A stretch of 64,000 nt of DNA from Aliiglaciecola lipolytica E3 (GTDB lineage: Bacteria > Pseudomonadota > Gammaproteobacteria > Enterobacterales > Alteromonadaceae). The DNA lies in NCBI RefSeq assembly GCF_000314975.1, contig NZ_BAEN01000030.1, positions 1 to 64,000 of the forward strand. The letters run 5' to 3'. The notes under the pieces were generated by a model, which was given only the letters and a program-made list of their open reading frames with translations, did not search any database and was not told where the DNA came from. Both the position numbers and the translations under genes were made by a program. Shown here in pieces: positions 26,110 to 35,688 of the stretch (position 1 is the stretch's first letter; every line of letters starts with the position of its first letter).

Positions 26110-26858
26110 GCAGTGAGTGAGCCGCCATTTAATGGCAATACTTGACCGGTTACCCATTCCGCTTCTTTTGAAGCAAAATAAGCGACGCCTGCACCTACAT
26201 CCTCAGGGCTTCCAGCGCGAGGTACAAAACAGGTCTTTTTAGCTAAAGTATCTGAGTCCCAGTTGTTCATTGTGCCTAAAGAAAGTGCGTTGACTGTTAC
26301 CCCAGAACGCCCCGTTTCAGCGGCTAAATGACGAATAAAGCCAACTGCGCCAGCTTTTGATGCAGCATAAGCAGCAATGCCCATTGGTAAACCTGCGCGC
26401 CAAGACTCAGACGTAATAGCAATCACCCTGCCGTAGCTTCGCTCTTTCATACCCGGTACGACCGCATGGCAACAATTCATCAAACCAAACATATTTAGAT
26501 TGACAAACTTTTGCCAATCTTCAATTGATGAGTCGAGAAATTTTTTATATCCCATGCCATCAGCAGGAACACCTGCATTTGATACCAAGATATCGATTTT
26601 TGTTTTATGCTGTAGAATACTGGTTACCATCGTTTTTACAGATTCATATTGAGTAACATCCGCGTGGGCAGGAAAGGCGTCAATACCTTCATCTACTAAC
26701 ATATCTGCTGTATCTTGTGCGCGGTCTTCATACAAATCGTTCACTGCAACGCTGGCACCCAATTTACCTAGCATTCTTGCTATGCCAATTCCCATGCCTT
26801 TTCCAGCGCCAGTCACTAATGCAACTTGGCCTTGCAGACTAAATACATCATGTGACAT
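26106..26858 (-). CDS. Short-chain dehydrogenase/reductase
   Basis: 250-residue SDR with LVTGAGKGMGIGIARML, the unusual VSNAGVPADGMGYKKFLDSS, catalytic Ser in AITSESWRAG, and Tyr-Lys in AYAASKAGAVGF; the C-terminus EWVTGQVLPLNGG is typical. ATG 26858 follows AAGGAG with 8 nt spacing; the upstream in-frame ATGs lack a site. Located between hsdA and the SnoaL gene, it is likely a hydroxysteroid dehydrogenase acting before or after dehydration. Regiospecificity cannot be read from sequence. Confidence 0.82.
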   Translation of the reverse strand: MSHDVFSLQGQVALVTGAGKGMGIGIARMLGKLGASVAVNDLYEDRAQDTADMLVDEGIDAFPAHADVTQYESVKTMVTSILQHKTKIDILVSNAGVPADGMGYKKFLDSSIEDWQKFVNLNMFGLMNCCHAVVPGMKERSYGRVIAITSESWRAGLPMGIAAYAASKAGAVGFIRHLAAETGRSGVTVNALSLGTMNNWDSDTLAKKTCFVPRAGSPEDVGAGVAYFASKEAEWVTGQVLPLNGGSLTA

Positions 26859-26913
26859 CAACATTCTCCTTACTAACTGCATGTATATTCGAGAAAGACA
26901 AACTGTCGTCAGT

Positions 26914-27681
26914 CTACATATTTCCTTTACGCATCATGGCGTCCATCCCACCATCAACATAAATCACGCTACCATGAATGAACGACGCTTTCGGTGATTG
27001 TAAAAAGGTCACAGCATCGGCAATTTCACTCGGCTGACCGTTTCTTCCGATTGGGGCAATAAAGTTTCGGACCGCTTCGCCAAAACGGGGATCATTTTTT
27101 GAGGCCTCGTGCAAAGGAGTTTCAACTGCACCTGGGGCCACAACATTTAAACGTATACCATTGCTACCATGTTTAACCGCTAAACGACGACAATGCAGAG
27201 TGAGCGCATATTTTGAAGAAGAATAGGCCACGTGTGGTTGGCCAAGTTCGTCAGCCAACTCGCGAGCGGCACTTTCATCGTTGTTAAGCATTAATTCAAC
27301 CAAGTTATGTGGTTTAGCGACTTGTTGTGTTGCTGCAACTGAGCCTATTACAGTAATCGCAGGCGATTCAGATTTTGATAACGCGCTTTGTAACAATCCA
27401 ATAAGCTCGGTTGTACCAAAATAATTGACTGACACTAATAAGCTGCTACTCGGCGCAGTAACACCCAGTCCAGCGCAACAAACCAAACCATCTAACTTGC
27501 CGTTGGATGATTTAATAGCTTGGTCGGCTGCTGCTTTTCGGCCTTGTGCTGTAGATAAGTCGGCGACAACATCGGCTTTTTGACGATCAATACCGATGAC
27601 AGTATGGCCTTGTTCTTTAAGCTGCTCGCATACCGCTGCACCAATTCCTGAGGCAGAACCTGTAACTGTTATTATTGACAT
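26914..27681 (-). CDS. hsdA: 3-alpha-hydroxysteroid dehydrogenase/carbonyl reductase HsdA-like
   Basis: 255-residue SDR very similar to Comamonas 3-alpha-HSD/CR from memory: MSIITVTGSASGIGAAV, GIDRQKADVVADLSTAQGRK, DGLVCCAGLG, VSVNYFGTTEL and PGAVETPLHEA, then the IYVDGGMDAMMR ending. The catalytic Ser is in IGSVAATQ and Tyr-Lys in AYSSSKYAL. A long region between these motifs replaces the usual dimer interface, as in HsdA. It interconverts 3-alpha-hydroxy and 3-oxo steroids, the entry reaction for bile acids or androsterone. AAGGAG precedes the ATG. Confidence 0.83.
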   Translation of the reverse strand: MSIITVTGSASGIGAAVCEQLKEQGHTVIGIDRQKADVVADLSTAQGRKAAADQAIKSSNGKLDGLVCCAGLGVTAPSSSLLVSVNYFGTTELIGLLQSALSKSESPAITVIGSVAATQQVAKPHNLVELMLNNDESAARELADELGQPHVAYSSSKYALTLHCRRLAVKHGSNGIRLNVVAPGAVETPLHEASKNDPRFGEAVRNFIAPIGRNGQPSEIADAVTFLQSPKASFIHGSVIYVDGGMDAMMRKGNM

Positions 27682-27705
27682 GAAAATCTCCTTGGTAATA
27701 AATAA

Positions 27706-29031
27706 TTAGATGTTTATAGGGTCGCTAGCCGACGAGGTTCGCGTTGACTGATAAAGCTTAAGTCTCAACAAAATAACGATTGATACTAGCGTAGAGCAAC
27801 TGGTCATTATAAGCGCAAAACGCAACGATTCGACGCCTGCAAAACCCGCAAAGATATCACTAAAAAAACCGACCAACATAGGACCCAAACCTAAGCCTAA
27901 GAGTGTAATGCAGACGGTTTGCATCGAAATAGCGAAGGCTCTTTGGTTATTAGGTACAATTTGTGTGAGTAAACTAATACTTGGGCTAAACCACCATACC
28001 GAAAAAAAACTAGCCAGTGAGCAAAAAATCATGGCAAAAGGAATACTGGCAAGCATCAAGTTGTCGCCTAAACCTTTTGGCCAAAGTAAATAAGTAACAA
28101 TCGATAACCAGCCCAGCATGTGACCTACCAATGGAAGCTTTAACATGCCATATCGTCTTGCTATCCTATCGCTTAAGTAGCCACTCAATAAAATACCAAT
28201 GGCTGCGCCACCGCCGCCAAAAATACCGGCCATCAGCCCAGCTTGAGTAAGGCTTAAGTCGTGACTACGAACTAAAAACGTTGCATTCCACATACCAAAT
28301 GCGTTGGCACTAATTGTTGCGATAGAGCTTGCGTAAATAAGCAATCTATAATCTTTTAGTTTAAGAAGTGATTTCGCGGATTCTCTAAAACCTAATAACG
28401 CATTCGCTTCTTTTTCTGCTTGCGCCATTAAATGAAGCTCGCTGCCAACGATTTTGCGAGGATCCTTAAACACCAAAACAAAGAGAAGTGATGTGATCAA
28501 GGCGGGCAGTGATACTATCAATAAAGTTTGCCGCCATCCATATTGTTCAACCCAATGCGCGCCCACAGTAAGCGCAATAATTGCCGATATAGTAGCCCCT
28601 GATGTAAAGCAACTAATGGCAAATGAACGATGTTTAATAGGGTAAGTATCAGCCAACAAAGACAGAGATGACGAGGTCACGGGAGATTCAGCAATTGCGA
28701 TTAACATTCGCATCACCAGCAACATGATAAAACCTGTCGCCATGCTACTAATCGCTGTAAATATACACCAACAAAGCGCACTCGCGGCGAGTAATTTTGT
28801 TCTAGACACTCTATCTGCTAAGCGTCCCGCAGATAACCCTGTTAATGCAAAAACAATCGCAAATGCTAAGCCAGTTAACAAACCCATCTGCGCATCGCTG
28901 GCACCAAATTCAGCCTTAATGGGTTCAATCATGACTGCCATGATTTGTCGACCTACAAATGTTTCGATATAAAACAGCGTTAGCATCAGCAATAATAGAT
29001 GCTGACGCCAACTGGCGCTTTTTACGTTCAA
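27706..29031 (-). CDS. MFS transporter (spinster-like), possible steroid uptake
   Basis: 441-residue, 12-segment major facilitator. [24 protein letters not shown] in loop 1 and [18 protein letters not shown] are the family A-motif region. It resembles the second MFS gene at 35689, so they are paralogues. The start is TTG 29029-29031, overlapping the hsaF stop. Located between hsaF and hsdA, import of the steroid substrate or export of an intermediate is plausible; the direction cannot be told. Confidence 0.8.
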   Translation of the reverse strand: MNVKSASWRQHLLLLMLTLFYIETFVGRQIMAVMIEPIKAEFGASDAQMGLLTGLAFAIVFALTGLSAGRLADRVSRTKLLAASALCWCIFTAISSMATGFIMLLVMRMLIAIAESPVTSSSLSLLADTYPIKHRSFAISCFTSGATISAIIALTVGAHWVEQYGWRQTLLIVSLPALITSLLFVLVFKDPRKIVGSELHLMAQAEKEANALLGFRESAKSLLKLKDYRLLIYASSIATISANAFGMWNATFLVRSHDLSLTQAGLMAGIFGGGGAAIGILLSGYLSDRIARRYGMLKLPLVGHMLGWLSIVTYLLWPKGLGDNLMLASIPFAMIFCSLASFFSVWWFSPSISLLTQIVPNNQRAFAISMQTVCITLLGLGLGPMLVGFFSDIFAGFAGVESLRFALIMTSCSTLVSIVILLRLKLYQSTRTSSASDPINI

Positions 29032-30062
29032 GCTTTCGCTGCCTCGCGCGCTTTCGCCATGGTCATTGCGGTATCGTCAATCATATCTTCTTGTCCGCCT
29101 ACGGTTTTCATGCGGCCAAGCTCTAGCAAGATATCGCGTGCTGGCACACCATACTTTTTCTCTGCGCGCTGAGCAAATAATAAGAATGACGAGTAAACAC
29201 CAGCGTAACCTAATGTTAATGAGTTGCGGTCAACACGTATTGCTTGATCCATCATAGGCACTACTAAATCTTCTGCCACATCCATTATTTTGTATAAATC
29301 GATACCGTGGTCCGCGCCCATACGGTCTAAAACTGCGGTAAAAACTTCAAGTGGCGTATTACCTGCACCTGCACCTAAGCCGGCAACCGAACCATCTATG
29401 CGACTTGCGCCGGCTTCAATCGCCGCGAGTGAATTTGGAATACTCATGGCGAGATTATGGTGTCCATGAAAGCCTATTTCGGTTGTCTTATTGAGTTCGC
29501 TTCGCAGCAAACCTATGCGATTGGTGACATCTTCAGGCAACATGTATCCCGCAGAGTCTGTACAGTAAATACAATTGGCTCCGTATGATTCCATCAACTT
29601 TGCTTGAACGGCTAACTCTTCAGCGCTAATCATGTGTGCCATCATTAAGAAACCGACGGTATCAAGCCCCATTTTTTGTGCAGCCCTGATATGTTGCTCA
29701 GAAACATCAGCTTCGGTGCAATGTGTAGCGACGCGTATGGTGCTTACGCCATGGTCTACGGCCATTTTCAAATGATCCACTGTACCAATACCAGGAATAA
29801 GCAATGCTGATATTTTGGCGTTTTTCATTTTAGGTACGACAGCGCTTAAATATTCTTCATCAGTATGCGCAGGAAAACCATAATTTAAAGATGTTCCACC
29901 AAGACCATCACCATGCGTAACCTCAATTAAGGGAATACCTGACTGGTCTAAACCTGTAGCAATTGACACCATTTGCTCTAGGCTGATTTGATGTTGCTTA
30001 GCATGCATACCATCTCGCAATGACATGTCATGTAGGGTGACTTTTTTACCTTGTAAATTCAT
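29028..30062 (-). CDS. hsaF: 4-hydroxy-2-oxovalerate-type aldolase HsaF
   Basis: 344-residue class II pyruvate aldolase (DmpG/HsaF). [17 protein letters not shown] has the catalytic His and metal Asp; the metal His pair is in [25 protein letters not shown] and the C-terminal communication domain ([11 protein letters not shown]) are present. It cleaves the 4-hydroxy-2-oxoacid from HsaE into pyruvate and an aldehyde channelled to HsaG, encoded next door. Length is normal. AAGGACA precedes the ATG. Confidence 0.9.
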   Translation of the reverse strand: MNLQGKKVTLHDMSLRDGMHAKQHQISLEQMVSIATGLDQSGIPLIEVTHGDGLGGTSLNYGFPAHTDEEYLSAVVPKMKNAKISALLIPGIGTVDHLKMAVDHGVSTIRVATHCTEADVSEQHIRAAQKMGLDTVGFLMMAHMISAEELAVQAKLMESYGANCIYCTDSAGYMLPEDVTNRIGLLRSELNKTTEIGFHGHHNLAMSIPNSLAAIEAGASRIDGSVAGLGAGAGNTPLEVFTAVLDRMGADHGIDLYKIMDVAEDLVVPMMDQAIRVDRNSLTLGYAGVYSSFLLFAQRAEKKYGVPARDILLELGRMKTVGGQEDMIDDTAMTMAKAREAAKA

Positions 30063-30091
30063 AAATACTGTCCTTATCTTTGACCGTCAGA

Positions 30092-30976
30092 TTACGTATT
30101 TTGTAGCATGATGTGGGCAGACATTTCTGCCGTGCGCGCAGCTGATGCAGTCATAATATCTAGGTTGCCGGCGTAATTGGGTAAGTAGTCTCCCAATCCT
30201 TCGACCTCAAGAAATATAGATACTTTCCGCCCGTCGAATATAGGACCGTTTTTGAGTTTGTAACCAGGGACATATTTTTGCACTTCGCTTATCATTTTGT
30301 GCACTGACTCGGTGATGGCAGCCTCATCAGGTTGTGTCTCCGTTAAACAATGAATGGTATCTCGCATTAAAAGTGGAGGCTCCGCTGGATTAATAATGAT
30401 AATTGCTTTACCTTTTTTAGCACCGCCCACTTGCTCAACAGCACCTGCTGTTGTGCGCGTAAATTCATCAATGTTCTGGCGAGTACCGGGTCCCACCGAC
30501 TTTGATGAAACAGTTGCAACAATTTCACCATATTCAACGGCTTGCACTCTAGAAACAGCCGCCACCATAGGAATAGTCGCTTGACCACCACACGTCACCA
30601 TGTTGATATTTTTTATATTTGACGCTAGTTTAGAAAGGTTCACAGGAGGTACACAAAACGGGCCGATAGCAGCGGGTGTTAGGTCAATCATAAGTACACC
30701 TTTAGCATTCACCTTAGCTGAGTTATCAGCATGAACATAAGCAGATGTTGCATCAAAGGCAATCTTTATATCGTCTTGTTCAATGTACGGCATAAGCCCT
30801 TCAACACCATCGGACGTTGTTTTGAGCCCTAACTCTTTTGCTCGAGCAAGCCCTTCAGAACCTGCATCAATTCCTACCATCCAAACTGGCTCCAACACAT
30901 CACTGCGTTTAAGCTTATATAGCAAATCAGTGCCTATGTTGCCTGAACCAATCAGGGCGCATTTTATCTTTTTCAT
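30092..30976 (-). CDS. hsaG: Acylating aldehyde dehydrogenase HsaG
   Basis: 294-residue CoA-acylating acetaldehyde/propanal dehydrogenase (DmpF/HsaG). Rossmann motif [16 protein letters not shown], catalytic Cys in [13 protein letters not shown], and [20 protein letters not shown] are clear. It forms a channelled complex with HsaF and makes propionyl- or acetyl-CoA. Of two in-frame ATGs, the second (30976) has GGGA 7 nt upstream; the first (30988) has none, so I use the second. Confidence 0.88.
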   Translation of the reverse strand: MKKIKCALIGSGNIGTDLLYKLKRSDVLEPVWMVGIDAGSEGLARAKELGLKTTSDGVEGLMPYIEQDDIKIAFDATSAYVHADNSAKVNAKGVLMIDLTPAAIGPFCVPPVNLSKLASNIKNINMVTCGGQATIPMVAAVSRVQAVEYGEIVATVSSKSVGPGTRQNIDEFTRTTAGAVEQVGGAKKGKAIIIINPAEPPLLMRDTIHCLTETQPDEAAITESVHKMISEVQKYVPGYKLKNGPIFDGRKVSIFLEVEGLGDYLPNYAGNLDIMTASAARTAEMSAHIMLQNT

Positions 30977-31000
30977 CTTTGTTCCCATTGGGTTATATAA

Positions 31001-31789
31001 TTAATCGCAAAAGCTGACAGAGCAGCTACCTAAGCCTTCAATAGTCATTTCGAATGTATCACCTGACTTTGCATCTATTAATGGCGCTAACGCGCCCGAT
31101 AAAATAATTTCGCCGGCTTTAAATTCTATGCCGTAGTTGCCAAGGGTGTTGGCTAACCAAGCAACAGCTTGAGCTGGATGCCCTTGCACCGCTGAGCCAA
31201 CGCCAGATGCTGCGTGTTTACCATTCTGAAACATGGTCATTTTCGCACTTGCGAGGTCAATTGTTTTTGGATCTTTGCGATCAAGGCCTATTACAAACAC
31301 ACCGCAAGAGGCGTTATCAGCGACGGTATCAACAATACTGATATTCCAATTTTCAATTCTTGAATCAACAATCTCAAAACATGGGGCAACCCATTCAGTC
31401 GCTTCTAGCACTTGCTCGGCTGTTACGTTGGGCCCCTTGATATCGTGTTTTAAACAAAAAGCGATTTCACCCTCCGCACGCGGTTGTATTAGTAAGGATT
31501 TTTGTAAACTAATATTGCTTCCATCTGGGTAGTGCATGGTGTCGGTCAGAAAACCAAAATCAGGTTGATGTACGTTCAACATTTTTTGTACGGCTTCGCT
31601 AGTTACACCAATTTTTTTGCCAATAACTGATTCTTTTGCTTGGGTTTTAAGTTGGATAGTTTCCAATGAAACTTTGTATGCGTCGTCGATTGTCAAGTCG
31701 GGGAAGCGCGATATAAGAGGACTGATTGTTTTTCGTTTGTTCTGCGCATCAAAAAGTTCAATGGCTAATTGTTTGTGTAGATTATTCAT
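31001..31789 (-). CDS. hsaE: 2-hydroxypenta-2,4-dienoate-type hydratase HsaE
   Basis: 262-residue MhpD/HsaE hydratase of the fumarylacetoacetase-like fold. GKKIGVTSEAVQKML, PRAEGEIAFCLKHDI (metal-binding Glu pair) and GKHAASGVGSAVQGHPAQAV are diagnostic. It hydrates the C5-C6 hydroxydienoate released by HsaD, feeding HsaF. Overlaps hsaB by ATGA, so translation is coupled. Confidence 0.88.
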   Translation of the reverse strand: MNNLHKQLAIELFDAQNKRKTISPLISRFPDLTIDDAYKVSLETIQLKTQAKESVIGKKIGVTSEAVQKMLNVHQPDFGFLTDTMHYPDGSNISLQKSLLIQPRAEGEIAFCLKHDIKGPNVTAEQVLEATEWVAPCFEIVDSRIENWNISIVDTVADNASCGVFVIGLDRKDPKTIDLASAKMTMFQNGKHAASGVGSAVQGHPAQAVAWLANTLGNYGIEFKAGEIILSGALAPLIDAKSGDTFEMTIEGLGSCSVSFCD

Positions 31790-32766
31790 TTAGCAGTTTC
31801 CTTTGCTTTCCATAGGTCAGGCAAACCAGGATCAGTTTTACTAATTAATCGTTTTAGTAACAGTTTAAGCGCCATTACATCTCCTTGACCGAGGTCCCTA
31901 ATCAATTCCTCTTCAATAGCTTTAGCTTGTGCAATATGAAGTAATGATGTTTCACGACCATTGGCGGTCAATTGGTAGGTCTCATCATCCAGCTTTTCTA
32001 TCAGTTCTTGGCTGATTAAAAACTCAATGTCAGTGTCGGTCAGGCTATGACCCGTGTATTCAATGTAATCATTAATTTCTTCAAGACTGAGATTCGCCTG
32101 TATATTGAGTACTGACAATGCAAAAAAGTGTGAGTCTTCATGGGCTTGTTCATCAAATACTTTGCGCATCCGAAACAGCATTTGAAAGTGAGAGCGACCA
32201 AGTAAATAACCTAGCAAATCTTCGTTATAGCTACACTCTGGCGCCTTTGGCTCAGATGAGAGTTCTACGCCTTCCCAGGGTTTCCTCGCAGTCATAGCAT
32301 ATTGGCCTTGTTGAAAAACAAGGGGAGGCAAGTCCTGCTGGTCAAAGTTAAGTACTTCGCCAATATAAATTAGGTGGTCTCCACCATCGTGTGTCACCAT
32401 ATTGCGGCACTGAAAACGAGCACTGCAGTCAGGTATCAATGGTGCGTCGCTTAACCCTTCTTCAAGATCAATTCCTGCAAATTTATTTTCACCCCGTGAC
32501 GCAAAAGTGTTAGATAAGTCTTGTTGTTCTTGTGACAAAACATGCACATTCCAGTGTTTTGCTTCATTAAATGCCTCAACGCTCAAGGATGTTTTTGCTA
32601 AACTCCATAGCACCATGGGCGGGTCTAACGAAACGGAGTTGAAGCTGTTTGCTGTTAAGCCAACAGGCGTGCCATCTGGTGCGGTTGCCGTGATAATAGT
32701 AACGCCAGTTGTAAAACTACCTAGCGCATTTCGAAATGCAGTCGTATCAAATTCTTGTTGTGCCAT
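31786..32766 (-). CDS. hsaB: Flavin reductase HsaB with C-terminal MarR-like domain
   Basis: 326-residue NADH:flavin reductase. Residues 1-165 form the HpaC-like FMN split barrel (FRNALGSFTTGVTIITA, GLTANSFNSVSLDPPMVLW, GDHLIYIGEV). Residues about 185-326 add a winged-helix MarR-like domain (YLLGRSHFQMLFRM, HSLTDTDIEFLISQELIEKL, YQLTANGRE). The same arrangement occurs in the C1 reductase of Acinetobacter p-hydroxyphenylacetate hydroxylase, where the tail is autoinhibitory and ligand-sensing. HsaB supplies FMNH2 to HsaA, encoded 17 kb away. First gene of an eight-gene leftward operon. Confidence 0.84.
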   Translation of the reverse strand: MAQQEFDTTAFRNALGSFTTGVTIITATAPDGTPVGLTANSFNSVSLDPPMVLWSLAKTSLSVEAFNEAKHWNVHVLSQEQQDLSNTFASRGENKFAGIDLEEGLSDAPLIPDCSARFQCRNMVTHDGGDHLIYIGEVLNFDQQDLPPLVFQQGQYAMTARKPWEGVELSSEPKAPECSYNEDLLGYLLGRSHFQMLFRMRKVFDEQAHEDSHFFALSVLNIQANLSLEEINDYIEYTGHSLTDTDIEFLISQELIEKLDDETYQLTANGRETSLLHIAQAKAIEEELIRDLGQGDVMALKLLLKRLISKTDPGLPDLWKAKETAK

Positions 32767-32826
32767 GGTGAGAACCTGTTGCTATTGTTGTGTTAACAGT
32801 ATCGTTACAAGATAGATTCTCATCAT

Positions 32827-32840
32827 CGTCTCAATGGACT
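32827..32840 (-). promoter_or_regulatory. Candidate steroid-regulon operator, site 4 (hsaB operon)
   Basis: Minus strand AGTCCATTGAGACGATG fits the RGTCYNNNNGGACGATG consensus with one change (AGACG). It lies 61 nt from the hsaB ATG and points toward it. Confidence 0.55.
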
Positions 32841-32930
32841 AAACCAAAAAAGCTACTATTTTATTTGTCTTGAGAGGGGTAAAACTGGTGTGCATCATAG
32901 TTAAATTATGTGTTAATTTTTGCAAGTAGT

Positions 32931-32944
32931 GGTCCATGTGGACG
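32931..32944 (+). promoter_or_regulatory. Candidate steroid-regulon operator, site 5 (aldehyde dehydrogenase)
   Basis: GGTCCATGTGGACGAGG is nearly perfectly palindromic and fits the consensus except for the final triplet (AGG instead of ATG). It lies 114 nt before the dehydrogenase start. Together with site 4 it fills the divergent 32767-33057 spacer, where no gene is seen. Confidence 0.58.
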
Positions 32945-33057
32945 AGGATTATTTTATTAAAGTTAAGTAGCGTTCTTAGGATGATTTTTATGCGATAGGG
33001 GCTTTTTTATATGCACCATAGTCGTTAATGCAAATATCAACAAAAAGGAAATCGCCA

Positions 33058-34494
33058 ATGAGTAATAATACAAAGTCAATGGCTACATTATTAGAAAAAC
33101 AACAAAAAGCCCATCTGCAAAATATGCGCGTGAGTGTTGAAGAAAGGAAGGGGCGCATCCAGCAAGTCATCGACCTGCTAGTGGAACATCATCAAACATT
33201 AGTAGAGGCAATAGAAAGCGACTTTGGAGGCCGTAGCCAAGCGTTTTCAGTTATGAATGATATATTGGGTTCACTTGCTAGCCTCAAATATACGCGCGAC
33301 AACTTGCACCTTTGGGTTGATAGCGAGGAGAGAAATGTGTTCTCTCCTTATGATCAGTTAGGCAGTTCAGCACGTGTCGAATACCAAGCTAAGGGTGTTG
33401 TTGGAATAATTGGCACTTGGAATTCGCCTTTGTACACCATACTTTCACCTCTTGCATGCGTATTGGGTGCCGGTAACAGAGCGATTTTAAAACCATCTGA
33501 AGTGACACCCAAAGTAGCCGCTACTTTAGCCAAGTTATTTGCGCAACATATCGACCCCCTTTTAATAAGTGTGGTTACCGGCGGAAAAGACGTTGGTGAG
33601 CAATTTAGTGCATTACCATTTAATCATTTAGTGTTTACTGGTAGTACAAGTATTGGTAAAAAAATTATGCGAGCAGCGGCAGATAATCTCGTGCCTGTTA
33701 CCTTAGAGTTAGGCGGAAAATCGCCAGTAGTCATTAGCGAAAGCTCAGACTTAACTGAAAGTTGTAAACGTATAGCCATAGCCAAAAGTAATAATGGTGG
33801 GCAAGTTTGCGTTAGCCCTGACATCGTTTATGTGCCAAAACATAAGTTAGATGAGACAGCGCAGCTGCTTTTAGGTAGCTACAGAACTTTGTTTCCGACA
33901 ATTAGCAATAATTCTGACATAGTACCGATTGTTAACGAACAGCATTGTCAGCGAGTAGTTGAATTAGTGGAGCAGGCGAGTCAATTAGAGGCTAAGGTGC
34001 TTAGTAGTCACGATAGTGATGGCCTTTCATCTGCAATTAACAAAGATAAACGCTTACCTCTACAAATTGTAATATCACCAAGTAAACAAGCGCGTATTAT
34101 GCAAGAAGAAATCTTTGGACCCGCTTTAGTGTTGTTGCCTTATGAAAATATCGATGACGTGATTGATGATATTAATGGCCGCGAAAAGCCACTTGCGCTT
34201 TATTATTTCGGCGAGAATCAAAAGGAGCAAGAAAAAGTTTTAGCTAACACTTCGTCGGGTGGCGTGGCCATTAATGATTGTATGATACACGCTGCGATGC
34301 ATGATGCTCCGTTTGGTGGCGTAGGTGCGTCTGGTATAGGGCATTACCATGGTCGAGAAGGGTTTTTAGCGTTTAGTCATATGCGAACGGTATTTGTTGC
34401 ACCTGAACATGACCCAAGAGGAGAGTGGGGTATGCTGCCGCCTCATCATGATCAGTTTAAGGCGATGATGGTGGCCCAAGTTACGCCCGATTAA
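33058..34494 (+). CDS. Aldehyde dehydrogenase (CalB-like), possible steroid aldehyde oxidation
   Basis: 478-residue NAD-dependent aldehyde dehydrogenase of the coniferyl-aldehyde/long-chain type. IGTWNSPLYTILSPLACVLG is the cofactor strand, LELGGKSPVVI holds the general-base Glu, and NNGGQVCVSPDIVYV the catalytic Cys; EEIFGPALVLLPY follows. ATG 33058 with AAGGAAA upstream is preferred over an in-frame upstream start at 33028. Single-gene unit with its own operator-like site 5. After retro-aldol side-chain cleavage a steroid aldehyde arises, which this enzyme may oxidise. Confidence 0.83.
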   Translation: MSNNTKSMATLLEKQQKAHLQNMRVSVEERKGRIQQVIDLLVEHHQTLVEAIESDFGGRSQAFSVMNDILGSLASLKYTRDNLHLWVDSEERNVFSPYDQLGSSARVEYQAKGVVGIIGTWNSPLYTILSPLACVLGAGNRAILKPSEVTPKVAATLAKLFAQHIDPLLISVVTGGKDVGEQFSALPFNHLVFTGSTSIGKKIMRAAADNLVPVTLELGGKSPVVISESSDLTESCKRIAIAKSNNGGQVCVSPDIVYVPKHKLDETAQLLLGSYRTLFPTISNNSDIVPIVNEQHCQRVVELVEQASQLEAKVLSSHDSDGLSSAINKDKRLPLQIVISPSKQARIMQEEIFGPALVLLPYENIDDVIDDINGREKPLALYYFGENQKEQEKVLANTSSGGVAINDCMIHAAMHDAPFGGVGASGIGHYHGREGFLAFSHMRTVFVAPEHDPRGEWGMLPPHHDQFKAMMVAQVTPD

Positions 34495-34517
34495 TTATGG
34501 TTTATTGTTAAGGATAC

Positions 34518-34548
34518 AAAAAAATGCAGTCAAATGACTGCATTTTTT
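34518..34548. terminator. Bidirectional intrinsic terminator
   Basis: AAAAAATGCAGTCA (34519-34532) and TGACTGCATTTTTT (34535-34548) form a perfect hairpin flanked by A and T runs on either side. It therefore terminates both the dehydrogenase transcript and the convergent Rieske operon. Confidence 0.88.
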
Positions 34549-34567
34549 ATGAGTGAATAAAGCACCG

Positions 34568-35659
34568 TTATTCAGTATAGGCAACAGTACCCTTAGGAAC
34601 GTAAACGCCATTTACTTTTGATTGAAATTCGTCTTTACGGGCTCTTGGATTATAAAACTGTTTATACCAAATGCGAGCTTTCATAAATGGACCATCGCTA
34701 GGTAAAAACAAACCGTTTAAACATGGCGCTTTATTTGTCCATACTTGAAAATCTTGCATAAATGCAGCTTTACTCGCATCTTGGAACTGGCGTGCTGCTA
34801 TGCCGTCTTCGACGGTTGCCACTTTATTACCGCCTGGAGATTTAACTAAAAGCGCATGCCAAACTTTTACTGAACCATCTTCAACAGGCGTGTGTACGAT
34901 CATAAGATATGACTCATAGTAGCCGGTTAAATGAGATAACAAAACGCCCGGTCCATGGTAGGTTGTGATGGTGTGCAATACAGGGCTTTCGCCATCTTCA
35001 CCTACTAATGTTCGGTGGGGTCCACATTGTCGTTGGGTGGCTAAATGGCCGTCAAATTCATTTTCGTAACGCTCAACCGTCGAGCCATGGATTGGACTTA
35101 AGTGTCCATAATCACAAATATTATCAATAACCTCTTGAGGATGCTGTTCGAGGATCCCTAAATCGTCAAAACGCCAATGGACCCATGCGTCGTCGTCCCA
35201 CTGAGGCAGACTTGGGTGATCCCACTCTGGCTCACCATTTTCTGGGTCATGCCAAATCCAAATCGCTCCCATACTCTCGGCAACTGGCCATGCTTTAACG
35301 CATGCTGTTTTAGGAATAGGGCCTTCATGATAGGGGATGTCATCACATTGACCATCAGGTCCAAAGCGCCAAGCATGATACGGACAGCGAATGCTATCAC
35401 CTTCGATGTTAGTGCCACCACCGTCTATTATAACGTACGACGTATCGTTTTCAGCGGCAAGGTGCGTTTTCATGTGCGGACAATATGCATCTAACAGTAC
35501 GACTCTACCAGTGGCTTGACCGCGATATAACGCAAAATCACGCCCAAAAAAACGAACCGCAACCGGCTTGTGTGTATTTATTTCTTCAGAGGTAGCTATC
35601 ATAAACCAGCCTCGAGGAAAGGTGTAATCGCCTAAACGATAGTCTTGCGTAGTCGCCAT
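34568..35659 (-). CDS. kshA: Rieske non-haem iron oxygenase, KshA-like
   Basis: 363-residue Rieske oxygenase. Iron-sulfur ligands are CPHMKTHL (near residue 60) and CPYHAWRF (near residue 94); the mononuclear iron site is NICDYGHLSPIH with a third-ligand candidate in MQDFQVWTNK. The N-terminal FPRGWFMIA and overall length fit 3-ketosteroid 9-alpha-hydroxylase (KshA), which with KstD triggers ring B opening. The reductase partner KshB is not encoded in this window. GAGGAG precedes the ATG. Related steroid Rieske enzymes with other regiospecificity cannot be excluded. Confidence 0.75.
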   Translation of the reverse strand: MATTQDYRLGDYTFPRGWFMIATSEEINTHKPVAVRFFGRDFALYRGQATGRVVLLDAYCPHMKTHLAAENDTSYVIIDGGGTNIEGDSIRCPYHAWRFGPDGQCDDIPYHEGPIPKTACVKAWPVAESMGAIWIWHDPENGEPEWDHPSLPQWDDDAWVHWRFDDLGILEQHPQEVIDNICDYGHLSPIHGSTVERYENEFDGHLATQRQCGPHRTLVGEDGESPVLHTITTYHGPGVLLSHLTGYYESYLMIVHTPVEDGSVKVWHALLVKSPGGNKVATVEDGIAARQFQDASKAAFMQDFQVWTNKAPCLNGLFLPSDGPFMKARIWYKQFYNPRARKDEFQSKVNGVYVPKGTVAYTE

Positions 35660-35688
35660 TTAATGACTCCTCTTTTGTTTTTATGTGG

